A stretch of 64,000 nt of DNA, from NCBI GenBank assembly GCA_017539025.1, contig JAFYHT010000070.1, forward strand, positions 1 to 64,000, read 5' to 3'. A program made the translations under genes and the position numbers. Below are positions 1-8,187 of this stretch, piece after piece. The DNA is from Erysipelotrichaceae bacterium (GTDB lineage Bacteria > Bacillota_I > Bacilli_A > Erysipelotrichales > Erysipelotrichaceae). Each line of letters starts with the position of its first letter. Position 1 is the first letter of the stretch. The notes beneath the pieces are model-generated. The model was not told where the DNA came from. It did not search any database and saw only the letters and a program-made list of their open reading frames with translations.

Positions 1-1
1 C

Positions 2-100
2 AACAGACTGGAAAAGATAGAATTTCTTCTGAATTACGTGATAAACAACGAAAAAACGATCAGATTCAGAGATGTTATGTCAAAGAAAGACGATAAATAA
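2..100 (+). CDS. C-terminal end of an unidentified protein (partial)
   Basis: A reading frame open from the window edge runs for 32 codons to TAA at 98-100 and ends in a charged tail (SKKDDK). The residues LEKIEFLLNYV look like an amphipathic helix. The start and most of the protein lie outside the window, so no family can be assigned. Frame 1 is also open here to a TGA-free TAA at 94-96; I prefer frame 2 because its composition is more protein-like. Confidence 0.4.
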   Translation, partial: NRLEKIEFLLNYVINNEKTIRFRDVMSKKDDK

Positions 101-194
101 AGAACTATACAGCAACAAGGTGCAAATGGGTGGTAGTTTTTGCGGACATGGTTTTCTTATCTTCCGTTGTAGTATGACATGGGAGGTAAGAGAT

Positions 195-503
195 ATGGAA
201 AAGATAAAATATCCATCAGGTGTATTTATCAGGGCATATGCCTGCAGTAAGAGAAACTGGGATGATCTCAACAGAAGTGTCATATGCGGATGTTATAACT
301 GCGGAACGATATTTCTATGCAATGATATCAGGGAATGGACAGGTCTTGACTACAAGAGCGCGATCAATGCGACTGCAGTATGTCCATACTGTGGCAAAAG
401 CACAGTCATCGGTAAGAGTTCGGAATATCCTTTGGATAAAGAATTTCTGACTAAGATGAAGGAATACTGGGAAAAAGAGAACGGTATGAAAAACGAACAT
501 TAG
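195..503 (+). CDS. Small zinc-ribbon protein
   Basis: This encodes about 102 residues. Two CxxC knuckles, CYNC and CPYC, lie about 30 residues apart and probably bind one zinc ion. No membrane segment or signal peptide is visible, so it should be cytoplasmic. I chose the ATG at 195 because GGGAGG lies just upstream at 181-186; the same frame is open further upstream but that part does not look like protein. I recognise the type as a conserved hypothetical, not a named family. Its role is unknown. It is followed by a strong promoter for the next gene. Confidence 0.7.
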   Translation: MEKIKYPSGVFIRAYACSKRNWDDLNRSVICGCYNCGTIFLCNDIREWTGLDYKSAINATAVCPYCGKSTVIGKSSEYPLDKEFLTKMKEYWEKENGMKNEH

Positions 504-504
504 C

Positions 505-533
505 TTTACATTAATTCAAGTTCATAGTATAAT
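505..533 (+). promoter_or_regulatory. Sigma-70-type promoter for the YhcG-like nuclease gene
   Basis: TTTACA at 505-510, a 17-base spacer and a perfect TATAAT at 528-533. Transcription would start near 540, leaving a leader of about 130 bases that contains a terminator-like hairpin. Confidence 0.65.
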
Positions 534-572
534 AAACTTGTCATTAGTCAAAGACACTATTAGGCGCAGTAT

Positions 573-620
573 AACTGCAGGATGAAACAGGAAATCTGTT
601 TTGTTCTGCAGTTTTCTTTT
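573..620 (+). terminator. Terminator-like hairpin in the nuclease leader
   Basis: AACTGCAG at 573-580 and AAACAG at 585-590 pair with CTGTTTT at 596-602 and CTGCAGTT at 606-613, followed by a T-rich tract to 620. It lies between the promoter at 505-533 and the gene start at 671, so it may act as an attenuator rather than as the end of the previous gene. Confidence 0.6.
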
Positions 621-670
621 GTCGGGAGAATGTCTAAGTCTTGTAAAAGAAAGAGAAGGAGAAAAGAATT

Positions 671-1720
671 ATGGAAAACAATATCACAACTTTTAAAAAT
701 GTACTGAGTGATATCAAGACGATCATCACTTCTGCAAGAAACACTGCTTATTCTGCAACAAATCAGATCATGATCATGGCTTATTGGAATGTAGGCAAAA
801 GGATCGTGGAAGAGGAACAGAATGGTCAATCAAGAGCTGAGTATGGAAAGAATCTTATTAATATATTATCCGAAGAACTGACAAAGGAGTTCGGATCTGG
901 TTTTTCAGAGCGCAATCTTCAATATTTCAGAAAACTATATTTGTATTTTGATAAAGAGTCAATTTCGCACGCATGCGTGCGAAATCTAAGATGGACACAA
1001 ATCAGATCGTTACTGAGTGTTGATGACGAAACGGCACGTCTCTGGTATATGAATGAAGCTGCTGAGCAAAACTGGGACTATCGGACATTGAGTCGGAATA
1101 TAGCCACACAATACTATTACAGGTTGTTGGCTTCGGCAAAGAAGGATGGGGTGATTGCTGAAATGAAAGAAAAGACTTCTGAATATCAGAATCATCCAGA
1201 AAGTATTATAAAAAACCCTTTGATTGCTGAGTTTCTTGGTTTTACACCTGAACAGTCTTTCCATGAGACCGAACTTGAATCAGCGATATTGACTCATATA
1301 CGTGATTTCTTAATGGAAATGGGCAGAGGTTTTGCTTTTGTTACCAGGCAGCAACACATTGTCACTGATATGGGAGACTTCTTTATCGATCTCGTCTTAT
1401 ACAATATAGAACTAAAATGTTATGTTCTGATCGATCTCAAGATAGGACAAATCTCACATCAGGATGTCGGTCAGATCGATATGTATGTCAGAATGTACGA
1501 TGATTTAAAACGGAAAGAAGGGGATAACCCAACTATCGGCATCCTGTTATGTTCTGAGACCAGTAAGGATATTGCCAGATATTCTGTCTTGCATGATAAC
1601 GATCATCTGTTCATGTCAAAATATCTGCCATATCTGCCAAGCAAAGAACAGTTACGTTTGGAAATTGAGAAACAAAAAGAAATCTATTATGCGAAGCATA
1701 GCGATGAGATCGTTAAGTGA
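671..1720 (+). CDS. YhcG-type PD-(D/E)XK nuclease (DUF1016)
   Basis: The product has 349 residues, normal for the family. The N-terminal part is the helical DUF1016 domain (about 15-170). The C-terminal part is a PD-(D/E)XK nuclease-like fold: FIDLVLY is followed by VLIDLKIG, where the Asp-x-Lys is the usual catalytic signature (other members have ELK), and then by a conserved GQIDMYV segment. Members of this family occur in accessory and defence-associated loci, and some are thought to act on recombination intermediates; the exact substrate is not known. The start has GAGAAGGAG upstream. The coding sequence contains a perfect 24-base palindrome at 962-985. Confidence 0.85.
   Translation: MENNITTFKNVLSDIKTIITSARNTAYSATNQIMIMAYWNVGKRIVEEEQNGQSRAEYGKNLINILSEELTKEFGSGFSERNLQYFRKLYLYFDKESISHACVRNLRWTQIRSLLSVDDETARLWYMNEAAEQNWDYRTLSRNIATQYYYRLLASAKKDGVIAEMKEKTSEYQNHPESIIKNPLIAEFLGFTPEQSFHETELESAILTHIRDFLMEMGRGFAFVTRQQHIVTDMGDFFIDLVLYNIELKCYVLIDLKIGQISHQDVGQIDMYVRMYDDLKRKEGDNPTIGILLCSETSKDIARYSVLHDNDHLFMSKYLPYLPSKEQLRLEIEKQKEIYYAKHSDEIVK
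962..985 (+). repeat. 24-base perfect palindrome inside the nuclease gene
   Basis: The sequence is self-complementary over all 24 bases, with GCATGC at its centre, and encodes the residues around SHACVRN between the two domains' helices. It would form a 12-bp cruciform or RNA hairpin. Confidence 0.8.
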
Positions 1721-2147
1721 TCATCGCTCATCATTCCTTCTGTTCAGTTCGATTTCAACCTTGTTTAATGTATCAAAAAAACGCAGGGTTGCGATCGCCG
1801 GTCCTATGATGATCAGTATACCGAAGACATTCCAGTAAAACATGTGTTTATAGGATGTGAGCTTTCCTTGAATGCCAAGTTCGATCGCTTTTTCTTTCAT
1901 CTCTTCACATATCCTTGCCATCCAGATCAGAGTATAGATGAACAGTGTTGGTATTCCTAAGAGATAAGCAATATAGTATCTCTGTGTCTTTTTTCCTAAG
2001 ATCTCATCGATCTCATCCTGTAAGCCCATCGGCATATAGAACAGAAGAAAGATACCGGCAGTAAACAGATCGATGAAGCCGATCCAGAAGCCTTTGCGAT
2101 CGGTATGAGTAAATCGTTTTTTTGTTTTCAGGTACAGTTTCTTTCAT
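1721..2147 (-). pseudogene. DUF4234-type membrane protein, frameshifted at a 7-T run
   Basis: The C-terminal 104 codons are open from 2035 to 1721, but homology-like sequence continues upstream in the same frame (GFWIGFIDLFTAGIFLLFYMP) to about 2116. A start codon at 2147 (ATGAAAGAAACT on this strand) is in another frame. The two frames meet at seven T at 2117-2123; removing one base gives a continuous protein of about 142 residues with three or four hydrophobic segments, as expected for DUF4234 proteins. It is therefore a recent frameshift, a phase-variable gene or a base-calling error. It converges on the nuclease gene with no gap. Function of the family is unknown. Confidence 0.65.
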
Positions 2148-2391
2148 CAGCTTGATTATAACAAAACATGATCTGTTAATCGTGTGTTAAGCCTGTGCAG
2201 GATCATATGTTTGTGTAATACAATTAAAATAATCGAACGATAAACAAAAGATCAAAGAGGAAAGAAGTATCCGGTCCTCTTTGTCCTGCATGGATCTAAA
2301 GATGATTCATCAGGTTAGATCGATCTGAGCAACATATTTCTGCTTTTCGGTGATCTGATAGATGATGTTTCTAAATAAAAAAGGAGCTTAT

Positions 2392-3213
2392 ATGAATAAA
2401 AGGAAAAACCTGATCGATATCCTGTTGTGGCTGGCAAGTGTCGTTTCAATGATCGGGATCATGATCTTATCATCCCGCTTATTTGAAGAAAACAATGTCG
2501 AGCTGCTGATAGAGTTTACGATCATTGCGATCGTAACTCTGATCTATCTTTATCTGATCTCCGGTAAAAAGACTTTTTCTTATCTTGGAAATCAGACCGG
2601 ATATGCGATAAGGCTTCTGTTTCCAACATTGATCTTTTCGATCTTTTTCATGTTGCTCGGAGTTTTATCGGTCTTTCTTGAAAAGCCTGATCTCAATCCA
2701 AACTGGATAAGGGATCTTCTGATAGCGGCTGCTTCCATGTTTCTGGTAGGTGTATATGAAGAAGGATGTTTCAGAGCGTGTGCGTGCGATGCGCTGCTTC
2801 CGGCTTTGAAGAAATGGAAACATCCGTTCTTTCTGACAGCAATGATCTCAGGACTTCTCTTTGGTTACGTCCATGTCGTCAGTGTCGATTTTTCAGATCT
2901 TCAGCAGGTCTTGCAGTTTATACTGAAGATCGTCAATCTGCTGGTATATGGTGCGACGTATTTACTGGTGTACTGGAAGACCAGGAACCTTCTGGCTCTG
3001 GCGATCGTTCACGGTCTCAATGACTTCATTCCGGATTTTCTCAACCAGATCTTCTTGTTTCAGATCGATGATTCCGGAACGTATGTCACCGGAGATGTAG
3101 GGACTACCGTCGTCTATTCGATACAGCTTGTAGTAGGGATCATCTGTCTGATCCATGTCTATAGAAGAGTGAATAAAGATATCGATTATAAGAAGACACT
3201 ACAAGAGTGGTAG
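2392..3213 (+). CDS. CPBP family intramembrane glutamic endopeptidase
   Basis: The 273-residue product has about seven hydrophobic segments and the three motifs of the CPBP (Abi, Rce1-like) family: EEGCFR, FGYVH and HGLND. These glutamate and histidine residues form the intramembrane active site. Family members process prenylated proteins, bacteriocins or immunity substrates; the substrate here is unknown. I chose ATG 2392 because AAAGGAGC precedes it; an upstream in-frame ATG at 2362 lacks a good ribosome site. The 240-base leader holds a hairpin around 2256-2281 of unknown role. A second CPBP gene lies at 51754. Confidence 0.88.
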   Translation: MNKRKNLIDILLWLASVVSMIGIMILSSRLFEENNVELLIEFTIIAIVTLIYLYLISGKKTFSYLGNQTGYAIRLLFPTLIFSIFFMLLGVLSVFLEKPDLNPNWIRDLLIAAASMFLVGVYEEGCFRACACDALLPALKKWKHPFFLTAMISGLLFGYVHVVSVDFSDLQQVLQFILKIVNLLVYGATYLLVYWKTRNLLALAIVHGLNDFIPDFLNQIFLFQIDDSGTYVTGDVGTTVVYSIQLVVGIICLIHVYRRVNKDIDYKKTLQEW

Positions 3214-3244
3214 ATCCTGATGATCGAAAGGAAATAGGTTGCAT

Positions 3245-3856
3245 ATGAAACAAACGATTGTCTACATCCATGGAAAAGGCGGAAGTATTCAAGAAGCCGA
3301 TCATTACAGATCGATCCTTCAGGATTATGATGTGATCGGTTTTGATTATCAGTCTGATAATCCCTGGGATGCGAAAAATGAATTCAATACATATATGAAT
3401 GATCTCTGTAAAGAAAAAGGAAAGATCATTCTGATCGCCAACAGTATCGGTGCTTATTTTTCAATGTGTTCCTTTACATCTGATCAGATTGAAAAAGCTT
3501 TTTTCATCTCTCCTGTTGTCGATATGGAAAAGCTGATAGAAAATATGATGATGTGGTCGAATGTGAGTGAAGATGAATTAAGAGAAAAAAGAGAGATCAA
3601 AACAGATTTCGGAGAGACTCTGTCTTTCGATTATCTTCAATATGTAAAGGAACATCCGATTCATTGGGATGTTCCTACATATATCCTGTATGGTGAAAAT
3701 GATAATCTGACTTCTTTTGAAACCATATCTTCTTTTTCTGAGAAGATCAATGCCGAAGTGACAGTCATGAAAAACGGAGAACACTGGTTCCACACAGATG
3801 AACAGATGGACTTTCTTGATTCGTGGATCTTTCTTATAACTTCAGATAATCATTGA
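3245..3856 (+). CDS. Alpha/beta hydrolase, RBBP9/YdeN-like size
   Basis: The 203-residue product starts with a hydrophobic strand followed by IHGKGG (oxyanion loop). The nucleophile elbow is ANSIGA, a relaxed GxSxG. The acidic residue lies in GENDN and the histidine in GEHWFH near the C-terminus. No signal peptide is seen, so it should be a cytoplasmic esterase or hydrolase of unknown substrate. ATG 3245 follows AAAGGAAATAGG. The last 23 bases overlap the convergent IreB gene. Confidence 0.8.
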   Translation: MKQTIVYIHGKGGSIQEADHYRSILQDYDVIGFDYQSDNPWDAKNEFNTYMNDLCKEKGKIILIANSIGAYFSMCSFTSDQIEKAFFISPVVDMEKLIENMMMWSNVSEDELREKREIKTDFGETLSFDYLQYVKEHPIHWDVPTYILYGENDNLTSFETISSFSEKINAEVTVMKNGEHWFHTDEQMDFLDSWIFLITSDNH

Positions 3857-4106
3857 AATAGGATTCCAGTATCATTTCAAGGACATCTTCCACATCAAAA
3901 CGACGAAGCACATTTCTGGCGTTGCGATTGTTCGTGAGATAAGACGGGTCATCGGTCCTGAGGTAACCAACGAGCTGGTCGATCGGTGAATAGCCTCTTT
4001 CTTTCATACCGAGATAAGCGTTGGACAGCGCTTCTTCGATCTCTTCTTTTCTTTGTTTTTCATCGAATTCAGGTTTTTCTTTTGGAAATAATATACTATC
4101 TGACAT
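3834..4106 (-). CDS. ireB: IreB family regulatory protein (UPF0297/YrzL)
   Basis: The 90-residue product matches the compact helical UPF0297 family: GMKERGYSPIDQLVGYL, DPSYLTNNRNARN and a C-terminal DVLEMILESYF. In enterococci IreB is phosphorylated on N-terminal threonines by the PASTA kinase IreK and controls cephalosporin tolerance. Here the N-terminus has Ser2 and Ser4 but no threonine. The chosen start has GGAAG upstream on this strand; the longer frame upstream lacks family character. In most Bacillota it lies with alaS and ruvX, so this isolated position is unusual. Confidence 0.85.
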   Translation of the reverse strand: MSDSILFPKEKPEFDEKQRKEEIEEALSNAYLGMKERGYSPIDQLVGYLRTDDPSYLTNNRNARNVLRRFDVEDVLEMILESYFNDYLKL

Positions 4107-4206
4107 CTGATTGATCTTCCTTTCGCTGTATATATTAATTCTATCTTTTTTCAGTTCTGCAAAGAATTTTTCAAGCAATATCGTGCACAATATTCAAGTC
4201 TTTAGA

Positions 4207-4229
4207 GATAGTCCATAAAGGTATAGATT
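4207..4229 (+). repeat. 23-base imperfect direct repeat, copy 1
   Basis: It matches the segment at 4720-4742 at 20 of 23 positions. The two copies flank the gene at 4326-4691. Their role is unknown. Confidence 0.45.
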
Positions 4230-4325
4230 TACAAACACTATTCAGTTGAAGGCTCTGAATTCATCAATCCGGAGCCTTTTGTTTATAATGAAAAGAGAAA
4301 GACAAATCGCGTTTGTGAGGATGAT

Positions 4326-4691
4326 ATGAGTAAAGAGTTTGATGTCCATTACGGAGAAAAAGAGTTCAGGACCGTTGATGCCGGAATAGAAGCGATCGAG
4401 GCAGTCTTGACAGGGGAAGACATTCACGCCAAAGAAAGACTGTTGTTTTATCTTGACTGGTATATGGACCCGTACTATAAGAAGGATCTCTCTGTTATAG
4501 GGGAAGGATTAAAAGATCTCCTTCAGAGAATCGCCATAACCGACAACGACAACGGTATCGTTGAAGAAGCTCTCCATCTTCTGGAAGCTTACACAGATGG
4601 GCCATATGCCATACTGGAAAACAATATCGGCAATGTAGCTGAAGAATTCAAGTCCACAGTTCTGTTCTTATTGAATGAGGATAATGAGTAA
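4326..4691 (+). CDS. Small acidic helical protein of unknown function
   Basis: The product has 121 residues, is rich in Glu, Asp and Leu and looks all-helical, with HEAT-like spacing (KDLLQRIAIT, IVEEALHLLEAY, EFKSTVLFLL). No cysteine cluster, membrane segment or catalytic motif is visible. It resembles small immunity-like proteins in size and charge, but I see no toxin next to it. It lies alone between two copies of a 23-base imperfect repeat (4207-4229 and 4720-4742). Confidence 0.6.
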   Translation: MSKEFDVHYGEKEFRTVDAGIEAIEAVLTGEDIHAKERLLFYLDWYMDPYYKKDLSVIGEGLKDLLQRIAITDNDNGIVEEALHLLEAYTDGPYAILENNIGNVAEEFKSTVLFLLNEDNE

Positions 4692-4719
4692 CTAGGCAAT
4701 ACAGTTTCCGGTTTGCAGG

Positions 4720-4742
4720 GATAGTTCATTAAAGTATAGATT
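4720..4742 (+). repeat. 23-base imperfect direct repeat, copy 2
   Basis: This is the partner of the segment at 4207-4229, differing at three positions. Confidence 0.45.
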
Positions 4743-4849
4743 GATGGACGCATGTATACAAAGATGCAGCGCGAATAGTGCGAACACTATATCCGTGAGC
4801 TGGAAAAGTTTCAGCACATGAAAGGAGCTGCAACGCAGGAGGAAGAGTC

Positions 4850-5338
4850 ATGAAGGTAATACTACACGATCTGGGTCCCGGATATGATGAACTGATAGGA
4901 TCCAGATGCGATCATATGCTGGCGGCAGACGGGAAATATGCGCCATGTCAGGGATGCTTTGGCTGCTGGACCAAGCACCCTGCAGAGTGCTTTATGAATG
5001 ACAAACTGAAACAGGTATGCCGTATCATCGGCCACGCAGATGAGCTTGTGATTATCACAAAGAACCTTTATGGCGAATATAGCCCGGCCGTTAAGAATGT
5101 GCTGGATCGTTCGATTGGAACGTCTACACCCTTTTCTACTTATCGCGGAAAGCAGATGCATCACACGCTGCGTTATGGAAAACATGACCTCTGGAAGGTG
5201 ATCGTCTATGGGCAGATCAGTGATGCCGAAAAAGAAACGTTCCGTTATCGGGCTGAACGAAATGCGATAAACGATGGATATTCACGGTCTGAAGTCTTAT
5301 TCCTATCTAATCTTGATGGATTGGAGGACTTGCTATGA
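4850..5338 (+). CDS. Flavodoxin-like NAD(P)H-dependent FMN reductase, iron-sulfur flavoprotein type
   Basis: The 162-residue product has the cysteine pattern CQGCFGCWTKHPAEC followed by the acidic MNDKL, typical of iron-sulfur flavoproteins and related FMN reductases. It continues with the flavin-binding segment TKNLYGEYSPAVKNVLDR. It probably binds FMN and reduces small substrates in the cytoplasm. The start has GGAGGAAG upstream. It overlaps the next gene by four bases (ATGA), so the two are translationally coupled. The N-terminal strand is short compared with related proteins. Confidence 0.75.
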   Translation: MKVILHDLGPGYDELIGSRCDHMLAADGKYAPCQGCFGCWTKHPAECFMNDKLKQVCRIIGHADELVIITKNLYGEYSPAVKNVLDRSIGTSTPFSTYRGKQMHHTLRYGKHDLWKVIVYGQISDAEKETFRYRAERNAINDGYSRSEVLFLSNLDGLEDLL

Positions 5339-6069
5339 AAACAGTATTTATCAATGGCAGTCCGAAAAAACGTTTTTGTGCTTCGGGCTATTTTCTCTTT
5401 TTACAGCGTCTGTTCATCGACGGAAATAAGGTGACAGTAAAACTGCGCACGCCGGCGGATCATGAGCATATCCTGGGGGAACTTAAGGATGCTTCATCGG
5501 TGGTTTTCTGCCTTCCTCTTTATGTAGATGGCATACCTTCCCATGTGCTTAGATTTATGGAGAGAATGGAGGAATACTGCAAAGAAAACGATCTGCATCC
5601 AAGCGTTTATTGCATCGCCAACAATGGCTTTATCGAAGGCAAGCAAAATGAACCGCTGATGCAAAGCTTTGAACATTTCTGTACGCGGGCTAAGCTGACC
5701 TGGGGCGGGGGCGTCGGTATCGGCGGAGGCGTCATGCTGAACGTGACCCGCATCTTGTTTGTAGTTGATATTATCATCTTGCTGCTGAATACCGTGCTCA
5801 GCATCATCAATACAGGTAACCTTTTCCCGAAAGATGCATGGATCAGTTTTGGCGAAAACCTTGCACTTCTGTCATATTTCAACCTTGGTGTATTATTCTA
5901 TCTTGCCCGCATGGGATCCCATATTCGCAAAGGAACGGCAGCCGGGAAGAAATACACAAGGATCCTGATCCCTTCGTTCATCTTCATCCTTTTTGCAGAT
6001 GTTTTCTTCATCATAACCTCCCTGTTTGAAGGCGGTCTCTTCCACGGATGGCTGACAAAAAAGAACTAA
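5335..6069 (+). CDS. Flavodoxin-fold reductase with C-terminal membrane helices
   Basis: Residues 1-130 form a flavodoxin-like fold beginning MKTVFINGSPKK, the phosphate loop of FMN reductases, with LPLYVDGIPS as the second flavin loop. After a glycine-rich bend (GGGVGIGGG) the chain has three hydrophobic segments up to residue 244. It may therefore be a membrane-anchored partner of the soluble reductase encoded just upstream, with which it overlaps by four bases. Substrate unknown. GC content is higher than in the flanks, suggesting a separate history. Confidence 0.65.
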   Translation: MKTVFINGSPKKRFCASGYFLFLQRLFIDGNKVTVKLRTPADHEHILGELKDASSVVFCLPLYVDGIPSHVLRFMERMEEYCKENDLHPSVYCIANNGFIEGKQNEPLMQSFEHFCTRAKLTWGGGVGIGGGVMLNVTRILFVVDIIILLLNTVLSIINTGNLFPKDAWISFGENLALLSYFNLGVLFYLARMGSHIRKGTAAGKKYTRILIPSFIFILFADVFFIITSLFEGGLFHGWLTKKN

Positions 6070-6351
6070 AAGAAGAACAGCGGCTATAATTACAACTTTA
6101 CTTTGCAGAATGGAGAAGGAAAGCTCTTGAGGTATTTTCGCGATATTCAAAAGCTGAAATACGAAGACTCACTGGAAGTCAGCGATGTTGATGACATGAT
6201 CGACTACATCTATTCCTTGCCCGGCTTTTCCGATATCCAGGATATGCCAAGAGATCTTTTAAGATCAGTACTGGAAAAGAATATGCGTGATGGCATATTA
6301 CATGTTCCAAAGGATTATGGGATGTTTATCGCAAGAAAAAAAGTGATCTGA
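6070..6351 (+). pseudogene. C-terminal remnant of a class I SAM methyltransferase
   Basis: The open frame begins right after a stop at 6067-6069 and reads as the C-terminal 94 residues of a SAM-dependent methyltransferase: NYNFTLQNGEGKLLRYF, LEVSDVDDMIDYIYSL and a terminal GILHVPKDYGMFIARK. The SAM-binding N-terminal part (GxGxG) is absent and no suitable start with a ribosome site is present. The preceding reductase gene ends at 6069, so the junction lies exactly where the missing part should be, consistent with an old deletion or insertion. Confidence 0.7.
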
Positions 6352-6390
6352 AATGAGAACTTTCATGATCACAAAGATTTTGGGATAAAA

Positions 6391-7215
6391 CTAGTCACAC
6401 ACCGAGACATCTGATGGGACGAATGAATCGAAGATGATCTGCTGATAGTACTTTCGTGCGTAGGCAAGGTCGTCTTCGTTTTTAACTGTCCAGGCAACAC
6501 ATTCTGTTTTGAATATCCTGGAACAGATCATGAAAGAAAGATTGTAAGGACTGTGGACATCATATGCGACATAGTCCGGTTTCGTATAGAAATTGCTCAA
6601 CATATAAGTTCCGATCAGTTTCAGGAAGAAACTGAGAGTGGATTCTTTGTTGCCGAAAATATTGTAAGCCAGCTGACCGCGAACGATCTCAGGATGATTT
6701 ATCTTGAGATATCTGACGATACGCGGATCGAAGGATTCCATGGTAAACGGGATCTGATATCTGCTTAGTATCTTCAATGCTTCTTCGACGGCATCATAGG
6801 CAGTTCTGTTGGTTTTGATCTCAACGATCAAAGGGGTATCGGGATTCAAGACTTTAAGTACTTCTTCAAACAGAGGGATCCTTTCTTCCGTAGAAAGAAG
6901 TCTGTAGCTTTGTAACTCTTCATAAGTGCAGTCGATCAGCTTCTTGTCGACACCACAGACACGTTTCAGGTCATCATCATGAAAGACGACGAGCTTATGA
7001 TCGCTGGTGAGTTGCACATCCAGTTCACTTCCCATGTGATTCCTTGCGGTCTTTCTGAAAGCAGGAAGAGAGTTCTCCGGGATATCGACATTGTTGAAGA
7101 AACCTCTGTGAGTCAGATAGACTTCTTCAAAAGGTTTCATTTTCGCCTTGCGGGAATTGTTGTTGGGCTTGATGAGAAACAGATAGATAATGATAAGCAA
7201 TAATATGATCTTCAT
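6391..7215 (-). CDS. Membrane-anchored glycerophosphodiester phosphodiesterase
   Basis: The 274-residue product starts with a hydrophobic helix (about 2-16), giving a membrane anchor. The GDPD barrel follows: THRGFF, ENSLPAF, SELDVQLTSDHKLVVFHD and LIVEIKT, which supply the catalytic His, the metal-binding Glu/Asp pair and the second His. It should hydrolyse glycerophosphodiesters, or lysophospholipids, to glycerol-3-phosphate. It is divergent from the nucleoside hydrolase gene, with only 39 bases between the starts, so both promoters must overlap there. Confidence 0.88.
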   Translation of the reverse strand: MKIILLLIIIYLFLIKPNNNSRKAKMKPFEEVYLTHRGFFNNVDIPENSLPAFRKTARNHMGSELDVQLTSDHKLVVFHDDDLKRVCGVDKKLIDCTYEELQSYRLLSTEERIPLFEEVLKVLNPDTPLIVEIKTNRTAYDAVEEALKILSRYQIPFTMESFDPRIVRYLKINHPEIVRGQLAYNIFGNKESTLSFFLKLIGTYMLSNFYTKPDYVAYDVHSPYNLSFMICSRIFKTECVAWTVKNEDDLAYARKYYQQIIFDSFVPSDVSVCD

Positions 7216-7254
7216 ATCTCAATTGTATACCGAAACAGATGATATGATTATGTT

Positions 7255-8166
7255 ATGAAAAAGAGAATTCCAATCATTATCGATACAGATCCCGGTGTAG
7301 ATGATTTCTTCTGTATTGCCATCGGCTGTGCTTTTTCTGAACTGTTCGATTTAAGAGCCATAACGACGATCGGCGGAAACAATCTGACAGATGTGACGAC
7401 AAGGAATGCTCTGGATATCCTGAAGCTTCTTCATCGTGAGGATGTTCCTGTTGCCAGAGGAGCTGATTCTTATCTGACCAATGGCTTTGATGAGCCGGTT
7501 GCCAGATTTCATGGAGCCAACGGTTTAGGAAACGTGGAGATCCCTCACAGCGACAGAATGATCGATCCGCTTCCTGCCTGGGATAAGATCTATGAACAGG
7601 CAAAACTTTTCCCGGGGAAACTCATTATTGTCACAGTCGGTCCGGAAACAAACCTTGCCTTGGCTTTCAACAGATATCCTGATCTGAAACAGCTGATCGC
7701 AAAGATCGTTGTGATGGGCGGATCTCTGGACAAAGGGAATGTTACGGAATATGGGGAAGCGAATATCTGGCATGATGCCGAAGCTGCAAAGATCGTGTTT
7801 GCTTCAGGAGTGCCGATCGACATGGTAGGCCTGAATGTCACAAGGACTGCACCGTTAAAACAGAGCATTTTTGAAGGGATCAATGATCCAGTCAGAGAGG
7901 ATGTAAAGGACGTGATCAGAAAACTGATCGATTTCAGAAACGGCGAAGCGATGCATGATGCGATCGCGATCTCCAGCCTTGTATCTGATGATGTGATGAT
8001 CTGGAAAGACGCCTATACCTATGTAGTCGATGGTGATGTTTATAACAGAGGGCAGACAGTTGCCGATTATGATGCAGAAATAAAGAACTCCCGTGTTGCC
8101 GTAGGAATTCATCTGGATGCCTATTATCAGATCATGAAAGACATGATCAGTTCCTATTCAAAATAA
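7255..8166 (+). CDS. Inosine-uridine-preferring-type nucleoside hydrolase
   Basis: The 303-residue product carries the family signature DTDPGVDDFF near the N-terminus, which binds calcium and ribose, plus VTVGPETNLA, VMGGSL and the C-terminal HDAIAI. It should split ribonucleosides into base and ribose in the cytoplasm. It is followed 21 bases later by a YjjG-like nucleotidase, so the pair forms a nucleoside salvage or house-cleaning unit. Base preference cannot be read from the sequence. Confidence 0.9.
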   Translation: MKKRIPIIIDTDPGVDDFFCIAIGCAFSELFDLRAITTIGGNNLTDVTTRNALDILKLLHREDVPVARGADSYLTNGFDEPVARFHGANGLGNVEIPHSDRMIDPLPAWDKIYEQAKLFPGKLIIVTVGPETNLALAFNRYPDLKQLIAKIVVMGGSLDKGNVTEYGEANIWHDAEAAKIVFASGVPIDMVGLNVTRTAPLKQSIFEGINDPVREDVKDVIRKLIDFRNGEAMHDAIAISSLVSDDVMIWKDAYTYVVDGDVYNRGQTVADYDAEIKNSRVAVGIHLDAYYQIMKDMISSYSK

Positions 8167-8187
8167 AGAAGAAAGAAGAATCTGCTT

